Below are positions 1-8,035 of a stretch of DNA of 64,000 bases, one piece after another. Location of the stretch: contig NZ_AJXT01000018.1 of assembly GCF_000264295.1 (NCBI RefSeq), positions 51,822 to 115,821 of the forward strand, written 5' to 3'. Source of the stretch: Rhodanobacter spathiphylli B39 (GTDB lineage Bacteria > Pseudomonadota > Gammaproteobacteria > Xanthomonadales > Rhodanobacteraceae). The translations under genes were made by a program, and so were the position numbers. Each line of letters begins with the position of its first letter. The first letter of the stretch is position 1. The notes below the pieces were generated by a model that saw nothing but the letters and a program-made list of their open reading frames with translations, was not told the origin of the DNA and did no database searches.

Positions 1-136
1 GCTTCATCGCGAATGCGCTGGACGCCTCCTGGCGCGAGCCGTAGCCCCGCGCGTCGTAGCCGAAGCGGTTCAGCGCCTCGACGTAGTTGGCGCGGATCAA
101 CGGTTCGTCTTCGACGATGGCAATGCTGCGGCCCAT
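1..136 (-). CDS. Response regulator of the dedicated sortase system (N-terminal part only)
   Basis: The reverse strand from the ATG at 136 reads 45 residues to the window edge, beginning MGRSIAIVEDEPLIRANYVE. The IVEDE stretch is the acidic pocket of a CheY-like receiver domain; the phosphorylated aspartate and any output domain lie outside the window. Proteobacterial class GN sortases usually sit beside a dedicated histidine kinase and response regulator (PdsS/PdsR), and this gene diverges from a sortase target and sortase at 787-3386, so the PdsR assignment rests mainly on context. The receiver identity is firm; the subfamily is inferred. The kinase gene, if present, would lie to the left of the window. 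Confidence 0.7.
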   Translation of the reverse strand, partial: MGRSIAIVEDEPLIRANYVEALNRFGYDARGYGSRQEASSAFAMK

Positions 137-310
137 GATGCGTTCCCTTCGAATGGTGGGCGCAGCGTGCTATGCGAAGCACCCGGACGCAAGCCATCGG
201 CGACGAATGCCCGCGTTTTGCCACAAGCGAACGGCAAACCGGCCGCTCGCCGCCGCCGCACGCGCCGCCACCGGCGTTTTGATGGAGTCGCCCCCCCGAC
301 GAGAAAACTC

Positions 311-424
311 ATGAAACTCGATACCGACCCGCGCGACGCGAATGCCGAACTGCACGGCTTCGAACCGCTGCGCATCACCCTGGCGCTGGGCGCCCTGCTG
401 CTGGGCTTGCTGCTCGGCATCTGA
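311..424 (+). CDS. Possible small membrane protein (37 aa)
   Basis: A 37-residue reading frame starts at ATG 311 with a weak purine-rich stretch (GAGAAAA) upstream. The first half is hydrophilic and acidic (MKLDTDPRDANAELHGFEPL) and the second half is a run of leucines, glycines and alanines long enough for one membrane span, ending at TGA 424. It lies between the response regulator and the sortase target. I do not recognise a family. It could be a genuine small membrane peptide of the sortase locus or a chance frame in GC-rich DNA; the amphipathic-then-hydrophobic pattern favours the former slightly. Confidence 0.35.
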   Translation: MKLDTDPRDANAELHGFEPLRITLALGALLLGLLLGI

Positions 425-452
425 TGCTCCACCCCTGATTCGGGAGACTGTC

Positions 453-584
453 ATGACCCTCCACCGATTCCCCCTGTTCCGCCTGCTTCCGCCCGCCGTG
501 GAAGGCACTGGCACGTTCGCTGCGCAGGGAAGCGCAGCGGGCGTTGGCCAGGACGAGCCCGACGCGGACTGGCAACCGCTTTAG
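453..584 (+). CDS. Possible small peptide (43 aa)
   Basis: A 43-residue frame begins at ATG 453, five bases after a good ribosome binding site (GGGAGA at 442-447), and ends at TAG 584. The peptide starts MTLHRFPLFRLLPPAVEG and ends DEPDADWQPL, with no clear membrane span or signal peptide. A strong terminator follows 41 bases after the stop, so the two small frames at 311-424 and 453-584 could form one short transcript. No family is recognised. The ribosome binding site plus terminator is the only support. Confidence 0.3.
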   Translation: MTLHRFPLFRLLPPAVEGTGTFAAQGSAAGVGQDEPDADWQPL

Positions 585-625
585 TTCCGGCCTCCCCTGT
601 TCCGTCCGACATGGTGGTTCCTTGT

Positions 626-651
626 CCCCTCCTCGCGAGGGGATTTTTTTG
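626..651 (+). terminator. Rho-independent terminator
   Basis: A six-base-pair stem (CCCCTC at 626-631, GAGGGG at 637-642) with a five-base loop is followed by seven T residues at 644-650. It ends whatever is transcribed rightward from the 311-584 region and isolates the sortase target gene, which must therefore have its own promoter between about 652 and 786. Confidence 0.75.
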
Positions 652-786
652 TCCGTAGCGCCTGCCATCGTTCTGCCCCGATTGCGCCGCAAGCCGCCGC
701 ATTCCCGACGCGGCCCGCGCCGCGCCGGATGCGGCAATGCAGCCGTAGCACCCGCCAACAACCCCGCCAACGACCAAGGGACGGCC

Positions 787-2748
787 ATGCGCGCATCATC
801 CAGACTCTTCTTTCACCTGCTGCTGTTCGCCGGCCTGCTGTTCGCCGGCCCCTCGTTCGGGCTCGCCGCGCACGCCACCGAACCTGGCAGCGGCGAACTG
901 CGCTGGCGCGATGCCAGCGGCCAGCTGCAGGCGCTTGCCAGTCTCGACACCGATGTCGAGTACAAGGTCAGCGGACTGGTTGCCGAAGTCCAGCTGCGCC
1001 AGCAGTTCCGCAACAGCGGCAAGGACTGGCTGGAGGCGCAGTACCTGCTGCCGCTACCCGACGGCGCGGCGGTGTATTCGATGTCGCTGGAGATCGGCGA
1101 ACGCCGTGTCGTGGCCGACATCCAGCGCAAGGAAGCGGCGAAGAAGGTGTTCGAACAGGCACGCAACAGCGGCAAGCGCGCGGCCCTGGTCGAGGCCGAC
1201 GAGGGCAACCTGTTCCGCACTGCGGTGACCAACGTTGCGCCGGGAGAAACGGTGACGATCGTGCTGCGCTACTGGCAGCGCGTCGACTACGGCGCGGGCA
1301 GGTTCTCGCTGCGCTTTCCGCTGACCTTCACCCCGCGCTACCACATGCGCGACGGCGCCCGGCCCGGGGACGCCGGCATCGACACGCCGCAGGTGTTTGC
1401 CGACGACAACGCGCAGGCGCCGCTGCGCACGCACATCGCGGTGCAGCTGGATGCCGGCGTGCCGCTGGCCAGCGTGGACAGCTCCAGTCACGCGATCATC
1501 AGCACGCGGCACGACCAACGCTGGGACATTCGCCTGCGCGACGCCAGCGTGCTGCCGGACCGCGACTTCGTGCTGAGCTGGCAGCCGCAGCCGCAAACCC
1601 AGCCCAACGTGGCCAGCTTCCGCCAGGACATCGATGGCGCCCATTACGCGATGCTGATGCTGATGCCGCCGCAGCAACAGGCGCAGCGCCTGCCGCGCGA
1701 GCTGATCCTGATCATCGACACCTCCGGCTCGATGGGCGGCGAATCGATCCGCCAGGCGCGCGCGGCGCTGGATCTGGCGCTGAGCCAGCTGCAGCCGGGC
1801 GACCGCTTCAACGTGGCCGAATTCAATTCGACACTGAACCCGTGGTCCAGCGAGGCGGTGGCCGCCACGCCCGAGGCGTTGCAGAAAGCCCGCGCCTGGG
1901 TCGACCAGTTGCAGGCCAACGGCGGCACCGAGATGGCGCCGGCGCTGCGCTTCGCGCTGGCCGGCCATGCGCCGCCCGGCTACGTGCGCCAGGTGCTGTT
2001 CGCCACCGACGGCGCGGTCGACGATCCGAACGGCCTGATGCAGTTGATCGACGAGCAGCTGGGTGATTCGCGACTGTTCCCGATCGGCATCGGCAATGCG
2101 CCGAACGCAGGCTTCCTGCAGGCCGCCGCGCGTCATGGTCGCGGCAGCGAAACCCTGGTCACCGACACCGGCAACGTGGGCAAGGCGATGGTCAGCCTGC
2201 TGGCCCGGCTGGATCACCCTGCCCTGCGCGACCTCAAGGTGGACTGGCCGGCCGGCAGCGACGTCTATCCGCGGCAGTTGCCCGACCTGTACCTGGGCGA
2301 GCCGCTGCTGGTCACCGCCCGGCTGGCCGCGCCGGTCGACCGCGTGCAGGTGCACGGCCAGCTGGCCGAGCGGGCGTGGACGGTGCCCGCGGATCTGTCC
2401 GCCGCCAGGCCGGCCGCGGGACTTGATCGGCTGTGGGCGCAGTCGCGCATCGCCGACCTGTCCGACCAGCTGGCCCGCGGCGGCGATGCGCCGGAGCTGG
2501 TCGAGGCGATCACCCGCACCGCGCTGGATGCGCATCTGGTCAGCGCCTATACCAGCCTGGTGGCGGTGGACCAGACCCCGGCGCGCAGCGCCGATGCCGC
2601 GCTGAAGCACCAGCAGATTCCCAACGTGATGCCCGCCGGCACCCACTTCGCGCAGACCGCCACGGCGGCCGAGCTGGAACTCTGGCTGGCCCTGCTGGCG
2701 CTGCTGCTGGCGTCGCTGGCGTGGTGGCGGCAACGGGCATGCCGATGA
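787..2748 (+). CDS. VIT/vWA-domain sortase target protein
   Basis: This 653-residue protein belongs to the 'marine proteobacterial sortase target' type: signal peptide (residues 1 to about 30), VIT domain (about 40-170), von Willebrand factor A domain with an intact MIDAS DTSGS at residues 311-315, and a C-terminal hydrophobic span followed by an RQRACR basic tail. Start 787 is chosen because AAGGGA lies five bases upstream and a signal peptide follows directly; a longer in-frame extension exists but has no such features. The sorting signal before the last membrane span reads FAQTAT, whereas I remember LPxTxT-like signals for this family. The stop overlaps the sortase start, so the two are translationally coupled. 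It is predicted to be cell-envelope anchored by the adjacent sortase. Confidence 0.85.
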   Translation: MRASSRLFFHLLLFAGLLFAGPSFGLAAHATEPGSGELRWRDASGQLQALASLDTDVEYKVSGLVAEVQLRQQFRNSGKDWLEAQYLLPLPDGAAVYSMSLEIGERRVVADIQRKEAAKKVFEQARNSGKRAALVEADEGNLFRTAVTNVAPGETVTIVLRYWQRVDYGAGRFSLRFPLTFTPRYHMRDGARPGDAGIDTPQVFADDNAQAPLRTHIAVQLDAGVPLASVDSSSHAIISTRHDQRWDIRLRDASVLPDRDFVLSWQPQPQTQPNVASFRQDIDGAHYAMLMLMPPQQQAQRLPRELILIIDTSGSMGGESIRQARAALDLALSQLQPGDRFNVAEFNSTLNPWSSEAVAATPEALQKARAWVDQLQANGGTEMAPALRFALAGHAPPGYVRQVLFATDGAVDDPNGLMQLIDEQLGDSRLFPIGIGNAPNAGFLQAAARHGRGSETLVTDTGNVGKAMVSLLARLDHPALRDLKVDWPAGSDVYPRQLPDLYLGEPLLVTARLAAPVDRVQVHGQLAERAWTVPADLSAARPAAGLDRLWAQSRIADLSDQLARGGDAPELVEAITRTALDAHLVSAYTSLVAVDQTPARSADAALKHQQIPNVMPAGTHFAQTATAAELELWLALLALLLASLAWWRQRACR

Positions 2749-3386
2749 TCCGGCAGCGGGCATGGCGCGCGCTGATGTTCGGCGCGCTGATGCTGGCCGC
2801 GGGGCTGGGCCTGGACGGCGTCTGGATCCACGCCAAGGCCGCGCTGGCGCAGCTGCTGCTGGAGCGGGCCTGGGCGCGCTCCGATCACGGACGGCTGGCG
2901 CAGCGGCCGTGGCCGTGGGCCGACATCGCGCCGCTGGCGCGGCTGCGCGTACCGCGCCTGCATCAGGACCTGATCGTGCTGGATGGCGACAGCGGCCAGG
3001 CGCTGGCGTTCGGCCCGGGCTGGAGTACCGGCGGCGTGCGCCCGGGTGCTGCGGGACTCGGCGTGATCAGCGCGCATCGCGACACCCAGTTCCGCTTCCT
3101 GCCCTCGCTGCACCCGGGCGACCGGCTGGTCCTGGACGGCCCGCGCGGCAGCAGCGACTACGTGGTGACGGACAGCCGCGTCATCGACCGCCGGCAGGCG
3201 CGCATCCCGCCCCGCGACAGCATGGACGGGCTATGGCTGGTCACCTGCTATCCGTTCGATGCGGTGGTCCCGGGCGGCCCGCTGCGCTACGTGGTGCAGG
3301 CGCGCCGGCTGAAACTGAATGACGGCATGGCGGTTTCGCCCCGCATCGCGGGAACCAAAGCTGACCAGCCCGGTCAGAACTGGTGA
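2739..3386 (+). CDS. Class GN sortase
   Basis: A transpeptidase of about 215 residues with an N-terminal membrane anchor (residues 5-30). It carries the sortase triad: His113 in SAHRDTQF, Cys170 in LVTCYPF and a C-terminal Arg in GGPLRYVVQA. Class GN sortases are the proteobacterial type and normally process the single VIT/vWA protein encoded next to them, here the immediately upstream gene. Two in-frame ATGs (2739 and 2745) both overlap the stop of that gene; 2745 forms an ATGA overlap and is equally plausible. The product acts at the periplasmic face of the inner membrane. Confidence 0.88.
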   Translation: MPMIRQRAWRALMFGALMLAAGLGLDGVWIHAKAALAQLLLERAWARSDHGRLAQRPWPWADIAPLARLRVPRLHQDLIVLDGDSGQALAFGPGWSTGGVRPGAAGLGVISAHRDTQFRFLPSLHPGDRLVLDGPRGSSDYVVTDSRVIDRRQARIPPRDSMDGLWLVTCYPFDAVVPGGPLRYVVQARRLKLNDGMAVSPRIAGTKADQPGQNW

Positions 3387-3465
3387 TTGGTGCGGTTCCT
3401 TGCCGTGGAACGTGCCGGCACGGCGTGAGTCCCTCCCCGTAGTGGCCGTGCCGGCACACCAATCA
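3384..3465. repeat. Composite palindrome after the sortase stop
   Basis: The nine bases TGATTGGTG (3384-3392, containing the sortase stop codon) are exactly complementary to CACCAATCA at 3457-3465. Inside lie two copies of the ten-base palindrome GTGCCGGCAC at 3412-3421 and 3448-3457. The segment could fold into a branched structure in the 3' untranslated region of the sortase mRNA. It has no T-tract, so it is not itself a terminator; the real one follows at 3498. Function unknown. Confidence 0.5.
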
Positions 3466-3497
3466 TGGTGTTTCCTCTCACGTCTCCGACGACGTTT

Positions 3498-3534
3498 ATC
3501 CCGGCGCAGCCGTTCACTGCGTCGGGATTTTTAT
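3498..3534 (+). terminator. Rho-independent terminator of the sortase operon
   Basis: A twelve-base-pair stem with one G-T pair (3498-3509 with 3517-3528) and a seven-base loop is followed by TTTTTAT on the plus strand. It ends the sortase transcript and overlaps the last codons of the convergent rpe gene; on the minus strand there is no T-tract after the hairpin. Confidence 0.75.
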
Positions 3535-4211
3535 GTGCGCGATCCGGCAATCGCCCGGTGCATGGCCTCGATCTCGGCGCGATAGTCCGCGGCGTGGAAG
3601 ATCGCCGAGCCGGCCACGAAGGTGTCGGCGCCGGCGGCGGCGATCGCACCGATGTTCTGCGCGGTGACACCGCCATCCACTTCGAGCCGGATGTCGCGGC
3701 CACTGGCCTCGATCCGCTCGCGCACCTGGCGCAGCTTGTCCAGCGTGCCCGGGATGAATTTCTGGCCGCCGAAACCCGGGTTCACCGACATGATCAGGAT
3801 CATGTCGAGCTTGTCCATCACGTAGTCGAGATGATCCAGCGGCGTGGCCGGATTGAACACCAGGCCAGCCTGGCAACCGGATTCCCTGATCAGGCCGAGC
3901 GTGCGGTCGATGTGTTCGCTGGCCTCCGGATGGAAGCTGATCAGGCTGGCGCCGGCCTTGGCGAAGTCCGGCACGATGCGGTCCACCGGCTTGACCATCA
4001 GATGCACGTCGATCGGCGCGGTGATGCCGAACTTGCGCAGCGACTGCAGCACCATCGGGCCGATCGTGAGGTTCGGCACGTAATGGTTGTCCATCACGTC
4101 GAAATGCACCCAGTCGGCACCGGCGGCCAGCGCCGCGGCGGTGTCCTCGCCGAGCCGGGCGAAATCGGCGGCGAGGATCGAAGGGGCGATGATGGGGGAT
4201 TGCTTGGGCAT
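3531..4211 (-). CDS. rpe: Ribulose-phosphate 3-epimerase
   Basis: Interconverts ribulose 5-phosphate and xylulose 5-phosphate in the pentose phosphate pathway (cytosol). The 226-residue length is normal. Visible family signatures include [15 protein letters not shown] at the N terminus, the metal-site motifs [12 protein letters not shown] and [25 protein letters not shown] with the second catalytic aspartate, and the phosphate-binding VAGSAIF near the C terminus. It is read leftward as the last of a run cytochrome c - djlA - rpe, separated from djlA by a pair of palindromic repeats. The stop codon lies inside the terminator of the convergent sortase gene. Confidence 0.95.
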   Translation of the reverse strand: MPKQSPIIAPSILAADFARLGEDTAAALAAGADWVHFDVMDNHYVPNLTIGPMVLQSLRKFGITAPIDVHLMVKPVDRIVPDFAKAGASLISFHPEASEHIDRTLGLIRESGCQAGLVFNPATPLDHLDYVMDKLDMILIMSVNPGFGGQKFIPGTLDKLRQVRERIEASGRDIRLEVDGGVTAQNIGAIAAAGADTFVAGSAIFHAADYRAEIEAMHRAIAGSRT

Positions 4212-4280
4212 GACAGGGCCTGGATAAAGAGTACGACGGGTGCGCGAAAACGAACTTCAAGTCTGCCACGACGTTGACGC

Positions 4281-4392
4281 TTTGCTCCTCCCCCTGCAAG
4301 CAGGGGGAGGTCGGGAGGGGGTGCGCTTTTGATTTGAAGATCAAGAGCGACCCCACCCCGGCCCTCCCCTGCCTTGCAGGGGAGGGAGCGCA
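4281..4392. repeat. Inverted pair of REP-like palindromes
   Basis: Two units of a dispersed palindromic element lie head to head. Unit 1 has arms CCTCCCCCTG (4287-4296) and CAGGGGGAGG (4301-4310). Unit 2 has arms CCCTCCCCTGC (4362-4372) and GCAGGGGAGGG (4376-4386), preceded by ACCCCACCCC. Related single units occur at about 38595-38642 and, inside a coding region, at 43265-43302. Here the pair fills the space between djlA and rpe, where it may stabilise or trim the shared transcript. Confidence 0.75.
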
Positions 4393-4398
4393 TCTCGT

Positions 4399-5211
4399 CT
4401 ATTTGAAGCCGCGTTGTTCCTTGATCCGGTCATACGCGGCATTGATCTCGCTGGCGCGCGATTCGGCGCGCTTGCGCATGTCTTCGGGCAGGTCGCCGAG
4501 GCGGTCGGGGTGGTGTTCGGAGATCAGCTTGCGGTAGGCGCGCTTGATCGCGCGTTCGTCGGCGTTGCGGTCGATGCCCAGCACCGCGTACGGGTCCGGC
4601 CCCTGCGGGGTGCGCTGCGGCGGCACGTAGCCACCGCCGCTGCCGTAATGCTGGTTGCCGCCGCGCGGACCGCCGGAGCCGGCATTCCATGCATAGCCCT
4701 TCATCGCCATCAGCGCCATCAGCTCCATGTCGCTGATGCGCAGGGCGAAGGCAAGCTGGCGCAGGATCGACATCTTCTCCGGGGGCGGATTGCCTTCGGC
4801 CAGCACCGTCTCGATCACCACGTCGAGCACGGGGAAGGCATGGTCGCGACGCAGGCCGACCCAGTTGCGCAGCTCGGCGATGGTGCGGGTGACATCGAAC
4901 TCCGGCTGCTTGCCCACGTTGAAACTGACCACCGCCTGCTTGCGCAGCTCGGTATCCAGGTTCATTCGCGTCATCAGCCGTTCGGCGATCGCGATCTCCT
5001 GCTCCGACACGCGGCCGTCGGACTTCGCCACCGCGCCCAGCAGGGTGAACAGCGGGCCCACGAACCCGCCGGCTTCCGGCGTGGCGTTCTTGCGCTGGCT
5101 GTAGCGCATGTTGTCGAAGATGAAACCGAGCACCGCGCCGGTGACCGCACCGGGCAGGTGGCCGATGATCAGTCCGAAGAACGCGAACCACAGCGTATAA
5201 GTGAAGCTCAT
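4399..5211 (-). CDS. djlA: Co-chaperone DjlA
   Basis: A membrane-anchored DnaJ-type co-chaperone for DnaK, 270 residues. It shows an N-terminal membrane span (residues 5-33), a TerB-like central domain with LLGAVAKSDGRVSEQEI (about residues 55-165), a Gly/Tyr-rich linker, and a C-terminal J domain (DPYAVLGIDRNADE) with the essential HPD in EHHPDRLG. This domain order is specific to DjlA. The start overlaps the stop of the upstream cytochrome gene by four bases (ATGA), so the two are co-translated. The link between a J-protein and the cytochrome is positional only. Confidence 0.93.
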   Translation of the reverse strand: MSFTYTLWFAFFGLIIGHLPGAVTGAVLGFIFDNMRYSQRKNATPEAGGFVGPLFTLLGAVAKSDGRVSEQEIAIAERLMTRMNLDTELRKQAVVSFNVGKQPEFDVTRTIAELRNWVGLRRDHAFPVLDVVIETVLAEGNPPPEKMSILRQLAFALRISDMELMALMAMKGYAWNAGSGGPRGGNQHYGSGGGYVPPQRTPQGPDPYAVLGIDRNADERAIKRAYRKLISEHHPDRLGDLPEDMRKRAESRASEINAAYDRIKEQRGFK

Positions 5212-5534
5212 GGCTGCCCTTGCGGTTGGGCTTGCGGTTGGGGAAGCTGCGCGCTGTACCAGCGCGCCAGCGCGTCGAGCTCGGCGTCGCTGACCGGGCC
5301 GATCGCGGCGCGCATCACCGGAATGTTGCGGCGACCGTCGCGGTACTGCTTCAGCGCGTCGCGCAGGTAGTCAAGCCGCTGCCCGGCCAGGTTCGGCACG
5401 CCGGGCATGCTGGCGTGGCCGTCGGCACCGTGGCAGGCGGCACACAGGCCGAGCCGGGCCGGGGCTGCCGGCGTGCCGGCGTGGAGCGTGGGGGCGGCGA
5501 GCAGGACCAGCACCGCGATCAATGGAATGCGCAT
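5208..5534 (-). CDS. Small periplasmic c-type cytochrome
   Basis: A 108-residue exported monohaem cytochrome. The start at 5534 gives a clear signal peptide ([20 protein letters not shown]), then the haem-binding CAACH and the distal-ligand region (VMRAAI). It resembles cytochrome c553/c4 single domains that carry electrons between respiratory complexes. The C terminus is a short [11 protein letters not shown] tail. Longer in-frame starts exist but would bury the signal peptide. It heads a leftward unit with djlA and diverges from purC; no strong promoter was picked out. Confidence 0.85.
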   Translation of the reverse strand: MRIPLIAVLVLLAAPTLHAGTPAAPARLGLCAACHGADGHASMPGVPNLAGQRLDYLRDALKQYRDGRRNIPVMRAAIGPVSDAELDALARWYSAQLPQPQAQPQGQP

Positions 5535-5620
5535 CGGCAACACATGGGGCCAAAGGACGCCAATTCTAGCAGTGCCCCCGAAACCCCACAGCGCGTTACC
5601 GGCGACGCTGTCGCAACGGC

Positions 5621-5626
5621 TAGAAT
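5621..5626 (+). promoter_or_regulatory. Possible -10 element for purC
   Basis: TAGAAT matches five of six bases of the sigma-70 -10 consensus and lies 32 bases before the purC start. No good -35 element is seen at the right distance, so this is only suggestive. Confidence 0.3.
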
Positions 5627-5658
5627 GGTTGCTTCTCCGCCACGTGGAACCCGCTGCC

Positions 5659-6555
5659 GTGCCCACCATCCTGCCGCAATCGAACCTTCCCGGACTCGAA
5701 CTGATCCACCGCGGCAAGGTGCGGGATGTCTATGCGCTGGACGACGACCGCCTGCTGATGGTGGCCACCGATCGCCTGTCGGCGTTCGACGTGGTGCTGC
5801 CCAACCCGATCCCGGGCAAGGGCGAAATGCTCACCCAGATGTCCAATTTCTGGTTCGGCAAGACCGCCCACCTGGTGCCGAACCACCTGCTCGACGTGCC
5901 GCTGGCCGACGTGCTGCCGCCAGGCACCGATCTCGCGCTGTACGAAAAGCGCGCGGTGGTGACGCGGCGGCTGAAGCCGGTGCCGGTGGAATGCATCGCC
6001 CGCGGCTACCTGATCGGCTCGGGCTGGAAGGATTACCGGGCCACCGGCACGCTGTGCGGCATCGCGCTGCCGGCCGGCCTGCAGCAGGCGCAGCAACTGC
6101 CCGAACCGATCTTCACGCCGTCGACCAAGGCCGCCGTGGGCGACCACGACGAGAACGTCAGCTTCGACGCGGTGATCGATGCGGTCGGCAGCGAACTGGC
6201 CGGCCAGGTGCGCGACGCCACCCTGGCGATCTATCGCTGGGCAGCCGCCTATGCGGCCGAACGTGGCATCATCATCGCCGACACCAAATTCGAGTTCGGC
6301 ACCGATGCCAGCGGCAAGCTGTACGTGATGGACGAGATGCTGACCCCGGATTCCTCGCGCTTCTGGCCCGCCGACGAATACCGCGTGGGCATCAGCCCGC
6401 CCAGCTACGACAAGCAGTTCGTGCGCGACTGGCTGGAAACGCAGGACTGGAACAAGACCGCGCCCGGCCCGGTGATTCCGGACGACGTGATCGCCCGCAC
6501 CGCCGCCAAATATGCCGAAGCCCTGCAGCGCCTGGCAGGCATCCGGCTCGACTGA
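5659..6555 (+). CDS. purC: Phosphoribosylaminoimidazole-succinocarboxamide synthase
   Basis: SAICAR synthase of purine biosynthesis: joins aspartate to CAIR with ATP in the cytosol. Signatures seen are the ATP-loop [13 protein letters not shown], the TDRLSAFD motif, [15 protein letters not shown], and IADTKFEFG followed by [14 protein letters not shown]. Length (298 residues) fits the longer PurC type found in xanthomonads. The start is uncertain: GTG 5659 is chosen, with another in-frame GTG at 5644; no ATG lies near the conserved N terminus and no strong ribosome binding site distinguishes them. The next gene follows 21 bases downstream. Confidence 0.93.
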   Translation: MPTILPQSNLPGLELIHRGKVRDVYALDDDRLLMVATDRLSAFDVVLPNPIPGKGEMLTQMSNFWFGKTAHLVPNHLLDVPLADVLPPGTDLALYEKRAVVTRRLKPVPVECIARGYLIGSGWKDYRATGTLCGIALPAGLQQAQQLPEPIFTPSTKAAVGDHDENVSFDAVIDAVGSELAGQVRDATLAIYRWAAAYAAERGIIIADTKFEFGTDASGKLYVMDEMLTPDSSRFWPADEYRVGISPPSYDKQFVRDWLETQDWNKTAPGPVIPDDVIARTAAKYAEALQRLAGIRLD

Positions 6556-6576
6556 AACGTTCAACGGGGGAACGCC

Positions 6577-7047
6577 ATGCGCACCATGCAGGACTGGCTC
6601 GACAGTTACAGCGGCGACCACCAGAACCCGACCAACCAGATGTTCCACTGGTTCTGCGTGCCGCCGATCCTGTGGTCGGTGATCGCGCTGCTGTGGGCGA
6701 TCCCGGTGCCAATCGGCCAGCTGCGTCCCGGCTCGTGGGCGGTGCTGGTGATGGTGCTGGCGTTCTACTGGTACTGGCGGCGCTCGCACCAGCTGGCGCT
6801 CGGCTTGCTGGTGGTGTTCGCCCTGTTCGGCCTGCTCACCAACTTCCTGTACTACCGGCTCGGCGCCGCGCAGCTGTGCTACCTCGCGATCGGCGTATTC
6901 GTGGTGGCCTGGATCGGCCAGTTCATCGGGCACAAGTACGAGGGACGCAAGCCCAGCTTCCTCACCGACCTTTCCTATCTGCTGGTCGGCCCGGCCTGGC
7001 TGATGGCCAAGCTGTTTCGCAAACTGGGGTTCAAGCAGATCACATGA
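6577..7047 (+). CDS. Mpo1-like (DUF962) membrane protein
   Basis: A 156-residue inner-membrane protein with four or five membrane spans. The N-terminal SGDHQNPTNQMFHWFCVP pattern, with its spaced His and Asn residues, and the later IGHKYEGRKPSFLTDL are hallmarks of the DUF962/Mpo1 family; yeast Mpo1 is a dioxygenase acting on 2-hydroxy fatty acids. A bacterial role in fatty-acid alpha-oxidation is inferred only. A ribosome binding site (GGGGGAA) precedes ATG 6577. Its stop overlaps the start of the next membrane protein gene in an ATGA. Confidence 0.8.
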   Translation: MRTMQDWLDSYSGDHQNPTNQMFHWFCVPPILWSVIALLWAIPVPIGQLRPGSWAVLVMVLAFYWYWRRSHQLALGLLVVFALFGLLTNFLYYRLGAAQLCYLAIGVFVVAWIGQFIGHKYEGRKPSFLTDLSYLLVGPAWLMAKLFRKLGFKQIT

Positions 7048-7448
7048 CGCTTCTCACGGTGATCAGCACCCTGCTGTGGTGGGTGCTCTACAGCAGCATG
7101 GCGGCGCTGGTGTTCGCCCTGATCGGCTGGTCGGTGCTGCGCTGGACCGAGCGCTGCGCGGTGGTGTTCAACCGCATCTACCTGGCCTGCCTGCTGTGGA
7201 CGATGATCGGCCTGCTGCTGGTCGTCGGCGTGGCCGCCCATGAAGGCCACCTGCACCCGCCCTACGGCGCGCTGCTGAGTTCCGGCCTGCTGCGCTGGAT
7301 GCTGGTGCTGGACATGCTGATCGGCGCCGTCCTGCTGTGGCGGCTGGTGCCGCGCATCGATGCCCACCGCATCCGCCCGGGCAGCGCCTGCATGGCGGTG
7401 GCCGCGATCATGGCGATCAGCTTCGGCGTGGCCACCAGCCTGGCCTGA
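7044..7448 (+). CDS. Membrane protein of unknown function
   Basis: A 134-residue hydrophobic protein with four predicted membrane spans (about residues 5-28, 45-67, 80-103 and 112-133) and few charged residues. It starts with an ATGA overlap with the Mpo1-like gene, which implies coupled translation. I recognise no family motif. A possible partner of the Mpo1-like protein by position only. The transcript is probably ended by the hairpin at 7456-7482. Confidence 0.7.
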   Translation: MTLLTVISTLLWWVLYSSMAALVFALIGWSVLRWTERCAVVFNRIYLACLLWTMIGLLLVVGVAAHEGHLHPPYGALLSSGLLRWMLVLDMLIGAVLLWRLVPRIDAHRIRPGSACMAVAAIMAISFGVATSLA

Positions 7449-7455
7449 AACACGA

Positions 7456-7482
7456 CGAAGGGGCGGGTGTCCCGCCCCTTCG
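7456..7482. terminator. Hairpin between convergent genes
   Basis: A perfect twelve-base-pair stem (CGAAGGGGCGGG and its complement) with a TGT loop lies between two convergent stop codons at 7448 and 7488. It lacks a long T-tract on either side, so it may act as a weak bidirectional terminator or an RNA end-protecting structure. Confidence 0.6.
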
Positions 7483-7487
7483 ATGCA

Positions 7488-7916
7488 TCATCCGTGCGCC
7501 AGCATGCTGCCGAAGAACACCGCCATCAGCGCAGCGAAGATCATCGCCAGCACCAGGAAGATCACCAGGTAGATCACCTGCACCAGGCAGGCCTTGCCGA
7601 AGCCGATCTGGCTGCCGTTCTGCGACAGCAGCAGATAGTTCACCACGAAGGCGCCGACCAGGAATTGCACGATCAGCGACAGCAGTCCGCCGCCGCCACC
7701 GGAGCTGACCATGCCGATGATCACCATCGCCACGGCGCCCGCGACCCAGCTCAGCACCACCGCGCCCAGCGCACGCAGGTAGGACGGCATGACGCCGACC
7801 ACCAGCCGGAAGGCGACGCTCAGCACCAGTGCCGCCACCAGGATGCCCACCACGATCATCACCAGCATGGCGAACAGGCCCATGCCGGCCAATGCAGCCA
7901 ACGAAGAAGTACCCAT
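7488..7916 (-). CDS. Membrane protein of unknown function
   Basis: A 142-residue, very hydrophobic protein with about four membrane spans, a glycine run (SSGGGGG) in the middle loop and very few charged residues. It is read leftward and stands alone between the hairpin at 7456-7482 and the dnaE2 end at 8036. No family is recognised. Codon use matches its neighbours, and the start at 7916 is the first ATG before the hydrophobic segment. Confidence 0.65.
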   Translation of the reverse strand: MGTSSLAALAGMGLFAMLVMIVVGILVAALVLSVAFRLVVGVMPSYLRALGAVVLSWVAGAVAMVIIGMVSSGGGGGLLSLIVQFLVGAFVVNYLLLSQNGSQIGFGKACLVQVIYLVIFLVLAMIFAALMAVFFGSMLAHG

Positions 7917-8035
7917 AAATCCCCCGGATTGGAAAGAGAACCGCGCGACGGCATCCCCATGCCGGTCGCGACGGTGGCGTCAGCCTACCCGATTCCGCGG
8001 CGCGCGACAGCGCACGGGTTGCGCACGCGGAACAT

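Noticed and set aside
5220..7043. A long plus-strand frame spanning the cytochrome, purC and DUF962 genes
   Set aside because: Only its last 134 codons (from 7044) look like a real gene; the rest overlaps well-identified genes in other frames.
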